A DNA stretch of 64,000 nt from Rhynochetos jubatus (GCA_027574665.1 CM050690.1:72459433-72523432); one strand, 5' to 3'. Shown: positions 28,445 to 42,200, counted from the first letter of the stretch. Made by a program: numbers and translations. The notes: generated by a model not told the origin, from the letters alone.

Positions 28445-29490
28445 TACAGAATAGCTTGGGTTGCAGGTGGCCTTTAAAGGTCACCTAGGAAAACCCCTGA
28501 AATGAGCAGGGATATCTTCAACTACATCAGGTTGCTCAGAGCCCTCTCCGACAACCTGATCTTTAATGTTTCCAGGCATGGGGCATCTACCACCTCTCTG
28601 GGCAACCTGTGCCAGTGTTTCATCACGCTCATCATAAAAAATTTCATCCTTATATCCAGTCTAAATCTCTTCTCTTTTAGTTTAAACCCATTACCCCTTG
28701 TCCAGTCACTACAAGCCCTTGTAAAAAACGCCCCCCCCCCCCCCCCCCCCCCCCCCAGCTTTCTTGCAGGCATTGGAAGGTGCTGTAATGTCTCACCAGA
28801 GCCTTCTCTTCTCCAGGCTGAACATCCCCAACTCTCTCCACATGTCCCCATAGCAGAGGGGCTCCAGCCCTCGGAGCATCTCCGTGGCCTCCTCTGGACT
28901 CGCTCCAACAGGTCCGTGTCCTTCTGATGTTGAGGGCCCAGAGCTGGATGCAGAACTGCAGGTGGGGTCTCACAAGAGCAGAGTAGAGGAGGAGAACCTC
29001 TTCCCTCGACCTGCTGGCCACGCTGCTCTGGATACAGCCCAGGATACGATTGGCTTTTTGGGCTGCCAGCACACGCTGCTAGCTCATGTCCAGCTTTTCA
29101 TCCCCCAGTACCCCCAAGTCCTTCTCCTCAGGGCTGCTCTCCATCCCTTCATCCCCCAGCCTGTATTGATACCGGGGGTTGCCCTGACCCAGGTGCAGGA
29201 GCTGGCAGTTGACCTTGTTGAACCTCATGAGGTTCACATGGGCTCCCTGTGGAGCTTGTCCAGGTCCCTCTGGATGGCATCCTGTCCCTCAGGCATGTCA
29301 ACTGCAGCACTGAGCTTGGTGTTGTCTGCAAAGCTGCTGAGGGTGCACTCGATCCCATTGCCTGTCTCATTAATGAAGATATTAAACAGAACTGGTCCCA
29401 GTATGGTACTCCTGAGGGACACCATTCGTAACTGATCTGCATCTGGATGTTAAGCCATTTGTCCATTGCAATACATGACTTTGTGACAAG
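28445..29490 (-). mobile_element. CR1 LINE, 5'-truncated copy, dead
   Basis: CR1 is a non-LTR retrotransposon typical of birds and reptiles that moves by target-primed reverse transcription. Read on the - strand, this copy starts inside the reverse transcriptase part of ORF2. The block with ILGPVLFNIF lies near 29400-29370, the SFADNTKL block follows, and KANRILGCIQ, SVASRSRE and LYSALVRPHL lie near 29050-28960. The copy ends in the usual 3' UTR. The 3' end is recognisable on the + strand as CCTTTAAAGGTCACCT after an octamer-like TACAGAAT at 28445. At about 1.05 kb it is far shorter than a full-length CR1 (about 4.5 kb), the common 5' truncation. It cannot be active: the catalytic FADD box reads FADN, the frame is shifted several times, and a 26-nt C run interrupts it. 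The high-coordinate end is approximate. Confidence 0.95.
28731..28756 (+). repeat. Poly-C tract (26 nt) inside the CR1
   Basis: Twenty-six uninterrupted C lie between AAAAAACG and AGCTTTCTTG. They fall where ordinary CR1 copies have a short mixed C/T stretch, so the run expanded after insertion or was mis-called in sequencing. On the - strand it is an equally long G run, which can fold into quadruplex-type structures. Confidence 0.9.
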
Positions 29491-32400
29491 AACTGCCTCT
29501 CAGTTTGCCAAACCATCCCCCTGAATCCAGGGTGGAGGATCTAAGGTCACGGCATCAGACGGCATCGGCAACCTCTGCCCACTGACCCTAGGATGAGACT
29601 ATTCACCCGGTTTCCTCCTCTCCTTGTAAGGAATCTCCCTTTTCTGGGGAGAAGGACCCCATGTCCCTAGTGGGCAGAATTATGGTGGTCCTTTCAGTGT
29701 TGAAGGTTCTCTACTTTTGCACACTGTGCCTCAGCATTCAGTACAGCAGGGACCTGCAGCCCCAGTCTCACCTTCACATGCCTTGCAGTGTCATCCAGGC
29801 TGCATATTGAAAGTATCTGGTAAAAAACATAAGATATTAACAGGATCTATCCAAAAGGCAGGTGGCCAGGGCTTAATTGCCCTCCCCGTGCGGGACTTGA
29901 AACCAGTATGACAAATATGTGATATTGCATCTTGAGAATGGCCCTATTCTCTACATTTCTAGGTGAAAGACTCTCAATTTTCATGCTGATTTTGTCTAAA
30001 CCCAGTCTTCCTCTCCCATTGCTCAGCTTAAGCAAAAACATTCCCAGATAGAAATAATGCTGGAGTGAGGCGCGGGGTTGGGTCATATATTTACACATGA
30101 ATGACAAAACACATACGCAAAACTTTCTAGCATTTTATTTTGTCAAAGACAGACAAACCCGCGCCCTCTTTTTATTTTTTCATTTCAAATCTGTACGTGA
30201 GTTTCCCTGTGCCTGTTACACATTCCTGCATTAGTGGTGTAAGCAAAAAATCCTTTGTTTCTCTGGCTGTGCTGTCACTTGACTGGTTTGTTCAAATCTG
30301 ATAATGCACGATGATAGACCTGTGGCTAATCTGAGCGTCGCAGCTGCCTTAGACCGCGTGCAATGTCAAACCTACGTGCCGAGTGATCTGACGCTTCATC
30401 TGGAGAATCTTAATCTTTTTATCTGAAGGTGCAGAACATGGTTTAGTGGGAAGGTGTGGGCTGCACGTCCTATATCCCTGTCCATTTGCGCAGGTTTGGG
30501 TGTTTCATGACACTGTGCCACTGCTTACGTAGAGGGGTTGTCCATCAGCCGTCTGTGGCCGCATCTTTCCATCGCTCGCCATCCAAAGCAGATTCTTTCC
30601 ACAGGTTTGTTTTCTGGGACACACATTTGAGGGTGGTGGCAGCACTAGTATTTAGTATTTCCTAATATCTAATGGAATTTTGTGCCAAGACGTTTCAAAT
30701 GCACTTATAAAAACGATGGATTGCAACCCGTTAGATCTGCAGAATGGTTATACCGATGAGTTGGGCATATTTATGCACGCACTGGCTCATCTGGGTATCC
30801 AAGCACCTGGCAGTGGTGCCTTTTTCAGCAGTAAATGTTCAAAGCAGGAATTTTAAATATTCCAGTATGGTGTTTTCTTCTGGGCAGAAGATATTTGTAC
30901 TGCCCTGCCTCTATCTGTCTGTTGACTGCTCTTTGTGCTGTCAAAATGCCAGCTGGCTTCAGGCATCCGCATTCAGTTCCCCACCATGAATGAACAAGCG
31001 CTGTTTGGTTGGGTCCCATAAATAGCTTTTGTTCATTCATGGAAAATACAGTCATTATAAACACGCTAGTTTAATAACTGTGTTTAATTAATGGCGGGTT
31101 AGTAAACGATGCATGGAGGAGAGGTTAAAATTTACTAGAGGCAGTTGCTGTGTAGCTTTTAATTGAATTAAGTGTGTATTAAACTGGGTGTCTTCCCTGA
31201 CCCTGGAGGAACAAGCCTGGTGCACTGGAGCGTATGGATGGTATTGATTTCAGAAAGCTCTGATTAAAGGCAGTACAAAAATGCTCAGTGGCCAAAGTCC
31301 AGGTTTCTAATAATAAGGCCAAGGGAGTATTAGCATAAAGAGTTAGGGAATGTGCTGTTTACTTAAGGAATTCACATACCTATAATTATAATTAGAAGTA
31401 ATTTTCCAAGCAGTGCTATTAAAAAAAAAAATTGTCCTACACCCACAATATTAGCCTTATTTTGGAACCGTTAGTTCTTTTCATGATTTTTCTGTAGGAG
31501 AATAGGATGTCCTGTGTGTGGTTTCTCTTCGTATATATGTAAAAGCACATATATATATTCAGGCACACTGTCAAAAGTTTGGTTTTTAACAAGCTTCCTG
31601 AGGCTGTTTCTTCATACTACCCTTAGACTGAAATTTTCCCATCCCCAAATCCATCTATCTACCAAAAGAAAGATATTCTGAGGAAAAATTTGAAGGAAAA
31701 TGTCAATGGGCTGGTTTTTTTCCAGCAGTCTGTGTCCATCAAGGCAATATAGTAAAGAGGGATAATACTTCTCAGGGAAGGTTTGTAACGTAGGAGAAGG
31801 AGGCAGGACCTGCCATGTCCTAGACATTGCACACTCACGTCCTGTTTATTTTATAGAAACTCATTTCACGTTTGCATCACTTGAGTCCTTAGCACAGGGA
31901 AGTCACACACACGTGTGAACTGAAGGTTGTCTCAGTCTGCAAATGGGAAAACTGGGGAGAAGCTGCTGTTGAGTTTGTTGGAAGCTTTGCATAAACACTC
32001 CCATTTACTGTGATGGAGTAATTTTTTTAAACTTTTGGAATAAAAGCTTCTAATGGACTTCTTAATGTATTTTGGGGGTCATCATTAAATACTGCAAAAG
32101 GACCCTTTCATGTTTTATGAGTACGTGTTCCCACCGTGTTCATGTGCCCTCTTTCTGCAGCGTGCTCTGGAAGTTTACCTGTGCAGTTACAACCTTCGCA
32201 AGCAGTTACCTTGGAGTCAGCTTGTGTTTTATCCACATGACAAACCAGGGGTTTCCTCAAGATGCACAACTTGTGTGCTCAGGAATAAGCAGTTTGTATG
32301 AGCTATAGGGGTCAGCAGCCCAAACAAAAGTTCGCAGAGAAAGAAATTGCTGGTATTTGTTTTATAGATCCACAACACCGGGGTGCAAAGTCTTATCAGA

Positions 32401-34204
32401 AACGTTGCATAACTCTGTCCCAAAATGCGGGAAGCTTGTGCTTGAGTGTTTTTTCTCCTATTGCATAGGCTGCAGATTCAAAAATAATATAAGACCATTA
32501 GGACAAAGCTGGGGCGCTCTCTTGGTGTTCGATATTTACCATTTGGCCAAGCCCTCAGTTACAGCATTTTGTCAGAAAAACACTGTTTTCCCTGAAGTCC
32601 TTAGAAAAATTCTGTTTGAACTTAAAACGGCAGATATTGTGCAGAATTAATTTCCCATCTTAAAACCATTTTTTCTAGTTTCACACAAAAGTAGGTCACA
32701 CTAGGGTGCACTGTTTCTTTTTTTGGCTTACAAACAAAAATGTAGTTGTAGAAAGATGCGTTTTAATGAAACAATTAACAGGGAGATTTGTAAAAGCATT
32801 TGATGAATGTCGGGTTTCCAGGAAGCCAGGCAGTTTGGGAAAGGACCAGACTTTTAAGAGATTCAATTACTTGTAAGAATATTTGAAATGCATGAAGTGT
32901 CAACAAGAAAGAGTAAAGCAACCCAAAAAGTCATTTACAAAAATGTACGAAGAAATCTAGTGGATTTGGAGGTCTGAAAAAATTAAAAACAAACTTCTGA
33001 AAAAGGGTAAGGCAACGGAATACACAGATCATTGGTCTTGGTGATGTTTGTGCCCTCCGGGTGCGATGGGTCCTGATGCTGCTCGTGCTGGGGTGAAGGG
33101 TGAAGGTTCATCCCATGTGATGGCTCTGCTAGTTCTCGAAGCATTTGCATGCCTGGATCTTAGGGTGACGCCTGTGCAAGGAGATCCGATGTTCTCTGCA
33201 GGGCTCTGTGCAGGACCCGCATACTGGTTTTGGGGATGAAACAGCTGCTTAGTGTTAAGGCTTGTGACACTATACCACAGTATGACACACTGCTGTCTGA
33301 CTTTGTGTTGGAGGTAGTTTGCCTCTGGTGTTTTCCTGGAAGAAATGTGCCTGGCAAGAACTGGAGCAAACAAAATCTGCCAAATCTTGCTTGCGTGGTA
33401 ATGTTAATCTCTTTGGTGGGCTCTTGATGTAATACTATTGCTCTCCCACAGTATAATGCACTGCAACATAAGTTGCTTCAAAGAAATCCTGCTGGTGTTG
33501 CTGCTTGTTACCCTACAACATTTGGGTTAAAATAGTAAGAAACAAGGTGGCTTGGCTTTGATGTCTGATACTGTTAGGAGTGAGTTGCTCTTTCCTGCTT
33601 CAGAGAGCTTCTCACAGCTGTTGAGAGAAGTACTTAGCCCCAAAATGCAAGACTTGTATCCCCCAGGGGCAGTGGAGAAGAGGTTGTGAATAATTTGACT
33701 TGAAGTCAAGGTGGTGCTCGGTGGAGCAGGAAATTAGGAGTGCTATTTTTAAATGCTGAAGAACTTATTAAAAAGCAGTAATAGTTTTCATTAGACAAAG
33801 AGCTTTGAGTTTGGGAGGCTCATGATTTGGCATCGTTCATCAAGTAAGTGTTTTTTGAAGAGCGCCAAGTAAATCTGTCTTTCTGGAAGGGTTGGTGACT
33901 ATCAGAAGAATTAAGTAATGCATGCGAATCTCAGTGACATAAATCTTGGCATGCCAAGTATATCTCTCTAAATTGGCAGCTGGTGTTGCCACACATTAGC
34001 ATTTAGAATAAAATAAAAATGACAAATTTATCTAATGTGCTAATAAAACTAACACAGGAATTCTGCCCTGTCTGTATCTTTTGGTCCTCTCTCTCCTTTG
34101 CTCTGTGTCTGTGATTTTCCAAGAATTTTGAAGACAAAAAAGATGCAAACTCTCATACCCCCTCTTCTTCTAACATCAGATAGAAAATGGCCTATGGACA
34201 TAGG
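29491..34204. other. Non-coding sequence, no gene recognised
   Basis: Nothing with coding character or a recognisable repeat family was found. The segment is AT-rich with short AT simple stretches, for example around 31534-31558 (alternating TA) and an A run near 31421-31431. Open frames are short and mutually overlapping. Confidence 0.6.
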
Positions 34205-34425
34205 CTTGCTACAAAGGAGGAATGGTTCTGATATTAGAGAAGAAAATTCTGACTATAAGGGTGGGAAACACTGGGAGAAATTGCCTAGAGAGGCTGGAGA
34301 ATCCACATCAGTGGAGATTTGAAAAAATTTGTTGTGGAAGAATCTGCAGGGATGTGCTGGCCCTGTTCAATCCCATTTCAAGCAGGGAGATGAAGCAGAG
34401 GCCCGTTGAGGCACCTTCCAAACTA
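34205..34425 (+). mobile_element. CR1 LINE 3' fragment, degenerate
   Basis: Read on the + strand, this segment keeps the order of landmarks at the CR1 ORF2 C-terminus and 3' UTR. A GATATTAGAGAAGAAAATTC block comes first, then GGGAAACACTGGGAGAAATTGCCTAGAGAGGCTGG (the usual pattern for CR1 is lone-pair HW..LP.E), then the GCAGGGATGTGC, CCTGTTCAATCCC and final CACCTTCCAAACTAG parts. The CCTTTAAAGGTC motif is no longer present. Divergence is clearly greater than in the copy at 28.4-29.5 kb, so it is older or decayed faster. Both ends are approximate. Confidence 0.75.
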
Positions 34426-36155
34426 GGTTAGTGTGCTTTCTCTGACAGGAAAAGGGCAGTCAACATTTGAAGCCAGTTGTACTAGGTTAAAATCAAGAAA
34501 GCAGAAGTCTTATCTCCCTTTGTCCTTGCCCAAGACAGAAGAGCATGTTAATGCAAAGAATTTTTGACATTAAAAAATTATATACAACCAGAGCAGAATA
34601 AGGTCCAGATCCCCATGGCTGCAAAAAGTCGGTTTGATTTTTTTCCAGACCTTTGGGTTTCTTAGCAGCAAGTTCCCTGCCTAAGGGCTTTTCATAGAAT
34701 GGGAAGTCTAAAGCTGGCAGGTTCTTGGGATTCATTTAATACTTTTCTGCTGAATGTAAGTCCAAGAAATTTGCTTGGAAGTCTTGTAGTAATCATGGTA
34801 ACACATACACAGCTCCACTGAAACACCCTGACCCTGACAGGTCATAAGTAACTATTTCTGTGATGTTAAAATAGCATTTATTCTTTATTTTTGTAAGACG
34901 TTATAGTTCCTTAGAGTGTGAACAAAGTCTTCATATTTGGTGCTTCAGGAAGATTTTCTATTTGTTAGTGCTCAGATGTCTTTTCTGTCCAAAACAAGGA
35001 TGATTTTTGAGGTATCACTCCAGCACTTGGATGTGCACGTTTGCACAGACCTGTAAACGAGAAATTTCCTTGCACTGTTCAGCCTCTGTTGTTCAAGGAG
35101 TGTTATATACATAAGTAAAACTGAGGAAGATTTTTTTTCACTGATTATTCAATGGAAAGCTGATCAGAGGGACCTTGAAACCTCCTGTCCCCAACAGATG
35201 GTTCACAGCACTCCATGGAACCTGGTCTGGAGCAGGCAATAAAAATTAGAGGTGACTTGAGTGCAAGCCATCCTAATATGTTTGGAGGGGAAATTCGGGC
35301 TCAGGCACACAGGGAAGTTTGGATCAGGCAAAAACAACTCAGGCAGCTCAGCTGAGCTGTGATAACTGGGGCTCAGTGATTGCCTCTGATGATCCAAGGG
35401 AGGTCAAAATCAGACTATTGGAAGTTCTCCGGTCCCGCTCATTGCTGCAGCATGTTCCCGCGCCTTCCGTTTCGCAAGGACTAACACTTGCATGGCCGGG
35501 TCTCCAGCCTGGCTGTGTGCACCCACCAGGACTCCATACCCCACAGCAGTGGAAGGTGACTTTTCTCAGCCAAGCCACCGTCTTCATCCTTGGGATGAGA
35601 GAGCACATGAGGACATCATGCAAACCCAAAGCTGCAACAGGGAGCTTGCTCAGCTGTGATGTCCCGGTTGGGCCCTGAACTTTCTTTTGTAGCTAAATTG
35701 TCAAATTTTTGAATTTCTGCTTTCTCACCACCCTCATGACAATGAATGTTTTGTGTAGCTTTCAAGAGAAAAAAAATTGCTTCCCAGTGCCAGATGAAGT
35801 TTACTTTTATTTTAGTGACTCAGAAAATACGTCTGAAGTTTTCTGAGGTTGCCTGTAGTTTTTTAGAAACCATTGCTTTTGAAGTGGGGGGCTTGGTTTC
35901 TAAATGCCCTGTTTTGAGGGGGTTGAAAATCCTTTCTTCAGCCTCCCGAACCACTGCTGTGGTTTAGAGTGGTGGGGCTGTTCAGGCATGGGACATGTTT
36001 GCCACAGGGTGGGTTTTGATAGCAACATCCCAAAATAATGATGGTAGGAAGAGAGGGTGTAAGAGGAAAGGGGAGTGGGGAGGTGGCTGGGAAGGTAGTG
36101 TCTGGTGTGTGCGGGGGGAGAGGCTGGGACTTGTTTGCTGGAGGAAGAAAGCAAA

Positions 36156-36169
36156 CCCCCCCCCCCCCC
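36156..36169 (+). repeat. Poly-C tract (14 nt)
   Basis: Fourteen consecutive C, preceded by a long purine-rich stretch (about 36040-36155, mostly G and A). The purine/pyrimidine asymmetry is notable, but no function can be read from it. Confidence 0.85.
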
Positions 36170-37631
36170 AGGGCACAATCCTGCTCTTGATTCACTGCGT
36201 GCCTGTTGAAAAGGGCAGCCTGTCTTGATTTCTGCCTGCTTTCTTAAATAAATCGCTGCTCTCCAAAGCCTTTACTGCATTAAATGTAAAGATTAGCATT
36301 GCAGTGCACACTCCCAAGGTGTCTGAAGTAGTGGCAGGCTGGTGCCCGCTCACTTGATCTTCATTAAGGTGCATTGCAATGATTTTTCCTGAATGTGCTG
36401 TAGCTGCTTTGGTCTGCAACCAAGCTGTCATCCCTCCTTTGGGGTTCTGAGTCCCCAGGTTGAGGTCTGAGGATGGTCAGCAGGTGCGGGAAGGAGTTTC
36501 CACTAATGCAGCCCCGCAACAGGAACTTGTTAGGGCCCATGGGGTGGGTTGGTGTCCTGATGAGCTGCAGCTACGTGGATAAGGAGGACAAAACTAAACC
36601 TTGCACATCTCCTTCCATCTTAAAATTATGAACTGCAACATAATGTATCCGGGCAACCTTATTTTTGGCATTTTTCTTCCTCTTCCTCTCCAAGTGTTGT
36701 ACTTCTGCTTTGGAAGCTGGTCTGCTTTATTTTTATCCCTCTCATATGACAGTCCAGAAAGCTTGCTTGCATCCTCTTTTTTTTTTGTTTTGAATTAAAA
36801 TGAATTTTTAATGAAAGATGAGTAGTTTTAAGATGCAGATGTAAAGTTACAGTGTTTCACTGCAGTAGGAGAAGTTGTGAGCATCCTGCCTGTCCCAGAA
36901 GGACTTGGCAGGGCTGCAAGGTTGGAAACCCTGGGGATGAGTAGCTGAGTTAAACAAGGGCTTAAACTTTTTTAAAAAAATATTGTTACCTAGTGTGTCA
37001 AGCCTATTCAAAGAAAAATAATCTAAAATATCTCTTGGCAGATCATGGTTTTAAGAAATCCTGTATTAATAATGCTTCTTTCCTTACTGGATTCCTGTTG
37101 CGGTTGGCACTTGCAAGCTTTTTGTAGAAGCAGTGAAAAATTTCTGTCAATGTGTTTCGTCAGTGGAGAACAGAGTCTGTAAAATAGCTGTTCCTTGTGG
37201 AAAGCCTGCAGTGGCAATTCTTGTGGGGTGTTGCTTCTCACAACAGGCGACACGTCCTGTTCTGGCTTGCCTCCTGTGATGCACATTGGACTTTTTCCAT
37301 CAGAGTGAGGACTGGCAGGATGAGGGTGTGTGATCATCAGTCTTGTCTGCAAGAACAGTATTGGACATCCAAACAGTATTTGGAGATTTCTTACTGTAGT
37401 TCTCTGGAACTTTCAGAACTGTACAAGTGTTTTCATCTGATTTTCTAGTGAATATGTCTCTTGAAAATACTGGGTTTTCCCAGTGGATGAGAATCCCAAT
37501 TTTTTACTGTTTCTACTGTGGTTTCCATCTTGAGGCTGGTCTTCTGGTTTCAGTTTTCTTTTTCTGAGAAAAGCACTGGGACATTTAAATAATTCAAGGG
37601 AGAAATTACATACACTCACCAAACAGATGTC

Positions 37632-37650
37632 AAAAAAAAAAAAAAAAAAA
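37632..37650 (+). repeat. Poly-A tract (19 nt)
   Basis: Nineteen A followed by GAAAGAAG. It could be the tail of an old retroposed sequence on the + strand, but no polyadenylation signal, gene-like body or flanking duplication was found next to it. Confidence 0.85.
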
Positions 37651-39216
37651 GAAAGAAGCTTAAAATATAGGCCTCTGAAGTCACTTCCATATATTTCCTT
37701 TTAAAGAATGTATTTTTAATTAGCTTTTAGAAACAAAGTGCCATGCTCATATACGCATACTTGCCCAGCATTTCATCATGGGACAGAACAAAGAAAGTGA
37801 AACCAAAGTTACAAACTGTTGTGCTACAATATCTGAAATAGATGCTATGTTACCACATTGGTTCACCTGGTAGGGCCCAGAGTTACAAGACTGTGATGGT
37901 GCACATTTCCAGATCATATTAAGATAATTGGATAAGTTTCTGTACTTTGCAACAATGTAAGTTCATACAAGAGATCTTCTGGATCTGGAAAAATAAAAAT
38001 TAAAAGGGGAATTAAAGGAAAATTCCCTTTTTTCCAGGTCATAAGAGTGCTGTTCTAACTGTAATTCATAATTACAATTTCTGATCTGTATTTTGTGGTC
38101 TCATTCAGTTGGTTGTCCTGTGAAATCATTTCAGGGGTGAAGTTTGGATTGCGGCGTGCCTCTGCCCCTCTCCACACAGCACAGCCACAGGAAGTCTCCT
38201 GCCCTGGATATCATCCAAGTTGTCAGCCAAAATATGAATTATTGCAGTAATCTGAAGGGAGTCTTGCATGTTTTAGTAGGATTAGTGGAAGCAAAGTAGG
38301 TGAAGACAGACAGAAGAGGACCTTGACCTCCTGAGGTTGCCGTTGGAGGGGTCAGCTCAGCTCATTTTCAGGCTGCTGATAAAGCTGCTGTTGTCACATG
38401 GTTTCTTGGTGCTGCCACGTCATTAGTTTGAGTTTTAGGTGTTATGGTCCTGCTTTAGTGCCTGGGTGGAGCTCTGAGACAAACTTGTCTCCAGCGGCTG
38501 CAGATTTGCTTGGGGCGCTTGGGAGAGCAGGGACAGTGCAGGGTTCCCACAGTGCCCTGGCCTCTTCTCCCTGGGGAAATCCCTTCATATGTCGGGATCT
38601 CCACTGGGTTTTAAGCCGGTTTAGGAAGATATTTGAAGGTGACTGTATCATCAGGCAAGAGACAGAGGATGCTATGCCTTCCATCTGCACCTCCAAGGGT
38701 GGATCAGGCTCGGTCGAGCAAATCCTCTTCTGCCACCCGCTGCCATCAACATGCAGATGGTTGTTTCTGAGTTTGTCACTTGTCCTCCTTTATTGTTCTG
38801 AAGGAGGGGGTTGCGTAGGTTTTATGGGGTCTTTCTAATGTGCATGTGACACCCTGCTCCCACCTGCCCAAACAGGACCACGCTAGCAACTGTTTGAAAA
38901 TAGCCACTATTTAGTCAAGTCCATGATTGCTTGTGGCCAGAACAGGAGAATGTGGGTCTAGCAAAGCAGGGAAAGGTGTAGCGCTCTGTCTGGCGCTGGG
39001 TGCAAAGAACAACATGTTGTCATGCTCTGGTTTTCCTGGCTGCTGGGTTGTCAGTGTTTGCTGGCAACTCCTCATAAGCTTTCCTCCTTGGGAAGAATGG
39101 CTCTTGCTGCAGTTTCAGAGTATTTCCTTCTCTGTTGTTTTTCTTGTTGGTGCTGGGTCTTCCCTGCCTGGGGGTTGCTCATAATGAAACATTAATCATC
39201 ACAGCACTGAAAGTGA

Positions 39217-39234
39217 TTTTTTTTTTTTTTTTTT
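39217..39234 (+). repeat. Poly-T tract (18 nt)
   Basis: Eighteen T between AAGTGA and GCTTAG. It is a simple homopolymer; no associated minus-strand retroposon was recognised. Confidence 0.85.
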
Positions 39235-42200
39235 GCTTAGATATTTAGTGCAGTGATGTGGCTATCAAATCCCTCTCTTTGGCAACATCTTAGTATCTTG
39301 CTTGGGATGCCGTGATGACTTTGAAGCTGAAAGTGTTTAAGGAAAGGTTTTTCATCTGTGAAGAGGTGGGTTGGATTTTCTTGTGCTGAAATACATGCTG
39401 AATATTGAATATATACCATACAGTCTTTGGGAATACTCTGGTGACAACATATACATATTTCAGCCCCTGATCCCAAGGGTATTTCTAAGCACATGATCAA
39501 ACAGATGCACTGTAAGTCTGTTGATACAAGCAATATTACATAGCTGCGTAAGTGTCTGAAGGATTAGTACTTTAGTAATACCTGGATTTTTGCCTATGCT
39601 GATCTTGATTTTTTTCTTAAAAAAACCCAAAAATTTGTATATAATTCGGAATACTTAAGTCCGACATTGCAGCAGCACGTTTTTTAGTTTTAAAAAGTCT
39701 GTTTGGTTTAAATGAGGCTGACTTTGAAGCTTGAGCTTAATGGTAGAAGGTTTAGGGGGAGAACAGGGGTGTGTGGTGGTTCTGTTTTGTGTCTTTTCCT
39801 TTCAGTGGTTATATGCTGTTACAGAGAGTGATTATGATGAGAGCTTATGTGGGGGAGTCATCTTGTTGCAGATTCTTAAATCTTTGGCATGTTTCCCAAA
39901 GCCCGCCTGGATTCTTTTGAATATGTTCTGCCATTACACATACCTGAACAGCATAGTACATAACAGTGCATATGATGCTTCTGTAAGTCCAGTGGATGGT
40001 TAATATACCAACAGTGCGTGGGATGGTAAAGACTGTTATGTGTGTTTGCTCTGAACGGACTTGCTTTTTACTTCGTTCAGCCCAGTAAGTACATTAACTC
40101 AGAAACTTGAATATTTAAAATGCCCAAAGGCAAGACTTTGCTTTCCAGGCTTTGCTCCTTGTCTTTGCAGAGATGATGACTGCATAAAAACATGTGATTA
40201 GGTAAAGCATTGAATCATTATTTATAGACCATAACACTTATTTATGCATTTTTAATTGGGGTGCAATTCAGCACTCAAGTCTTTTAAAGCACCAAGATGT
40301 GATAACTACCATGACAGTGACTTCTGTGCCTGAAATCTTTGCCACAGACTGTGTGAAGATTTAGTGAGATAGTATGTAGTGTGAATGGGTAAAAAATGAG
40401 CCTCTTAACCAATACGTGGTGGTAACAGGGGTGGGTGAAGTTGATATCTGCACAGTGTGTATCTGGACACTGCTGAAGCTTGTGTGGAGAATACCAGGAG
40501 GAAAGCATCTCCTGAAATTACCCTGAGAGTGCAGGCTCTACTGGTTGGGTGTAGATCCTACAGTCCTGGCAGAAAATACTTAATAATTGCCAAATACATA
40601 GAAAAAATCCTTTACATTCTACCAAGCTGCACTTGCTTTATCTGTAGTCTGCACTCTCCCCTCCCTTTTCTTAATAGACATTTTTTAATCAGGAAAAAAA
40701 AATGTTTGAGAAGAACTGGACCAAAGACTCAGTGTTTTACCCTGTCCAGCTATTGCTGGAACCAGAGGACCATTGTGGGCTTGGTTGTATGAAACCTCAG
40801 AAACAGCTGTAAAATTTGGCTGCCCCCAACAGCATGATTACAGATGGCTTGAGGAGGGTCAGAGGAGGCTTGGGCTGGTGTCTCACAGGCTTTCTTGGGG
40901 AGCACTGCTTACATCCTTGGTGTTGTTAAGACAACTGAACGCTGTTTGCTACCAACGGGTTTGAGGCTCCTGAATCCCTGGTCCTGGGTGCAGAAGGAAA
41001 TGGATGCTGTGGTCAGCATCAGCATCATCAGCATCTTGTCTCTGAGAGGTGACAGCTCATTGCTTCCAGTGAGTTTCTACCAGCAGGGTTAACCTTCAAT
41101 TTGGGAAAGAGAAATGCAGTCTGGCGTGCGTTCTTTGGGAGGCTGCTGTAGTTCAGCTGGAGGTTAAGAGGACAGAGGCAGGAATAGCAGGGTTATGGTT
41201 CGGTAGCTTGTGTTCTTCAGAGGTCACAGATGGGCCCTTGTTGCCACAAAAACCTCTGCATTGGCTTGAGAGCAGGAACAGGAGCTAAACTAAAACTGCA
41301 GAGTGCAGAGACTGACCCTCCAGCGGTGGAAATCCAGCATTTCAGGTGCACCGTGCTGCTGGCTGTGGTGAAGCAATGTCCTGGTTTCAAAGATGCACTT
41401 CCTAAGATAATGGTGGGTAGTTGGCTTCACGTGTGCTCTTACTTGCCTGTTAGGGCTGTATGGAGGAAAGCTGAGCTCTGTCAGCATGTCAAAGTGCTTC
41501 ACGTGGCTAAACTGGCCCTTCAAGGAGAAGGAGTGAAGTGTTGAAGGTAGTTATTGCCTCCAGGTAGATATTGGTGACAGCTACATGGTTATCTGGACTT
41601 CCTTAGGTTTGAAGGAGATGCAGAGTACTGGGAAGTGAGAGGGGCTGTTGGTGATGATAAGTAAGTGAGGGGTGTTACGAGATCTGGCAAAGCGGAGACA
41701 GGAGGGATATTATCTGAAAGTCCCCTCTTAAGCTCTGCTTGGCACAGTTGCTTGGGAGCACTCACGGTAGGCTGGTAATTATTTCCAATGCTTAGGTCAG
41801 ATTAGCGTTGATTAATGGATTTTGGGAATAGTGATATGGAAATATGTCTTGTTAAATCTGGTAATAATAATAATTTTGCTGGTCCTAATTCAGAGTTAAA
41901 AGATAATAGAAAACAGCTTCCTTCTTTTCTTTCTTTTTCTTTTAAATTGTGGCCTTTCCAGTAACACACTAAAATCACATCAGTCCCTCGTCCAACTGTG
42001 TTCAGTTTGCAGGGGTTTAAGCTGTATGTTTTCTTGGTGCTTATCAAAATTTAATTTAGACAATTTGTTAGCCACGTTTGTTTTTTTAATATAGAGTCAC
42101 AGTATTAGAACATCAGATGTTTGTGGTTTGTTTGTAATTCTGGATTCATGACTCTTGCAGAGAGTGCGGTCCAAACTTAACATGTTATTTGCATTTTTTT

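Noticed and set aside
28884..29435. A 183-codon + strand frame
   Set aside because: It is the antisense of the CR1 reverse transcriptase region and not a gene.
37632..37650. A19 run as the tail of a processed pseudogene
   Set aside because: No upstream gene-like body, no polyadenylation signal at the right distance and no target-site duplication.
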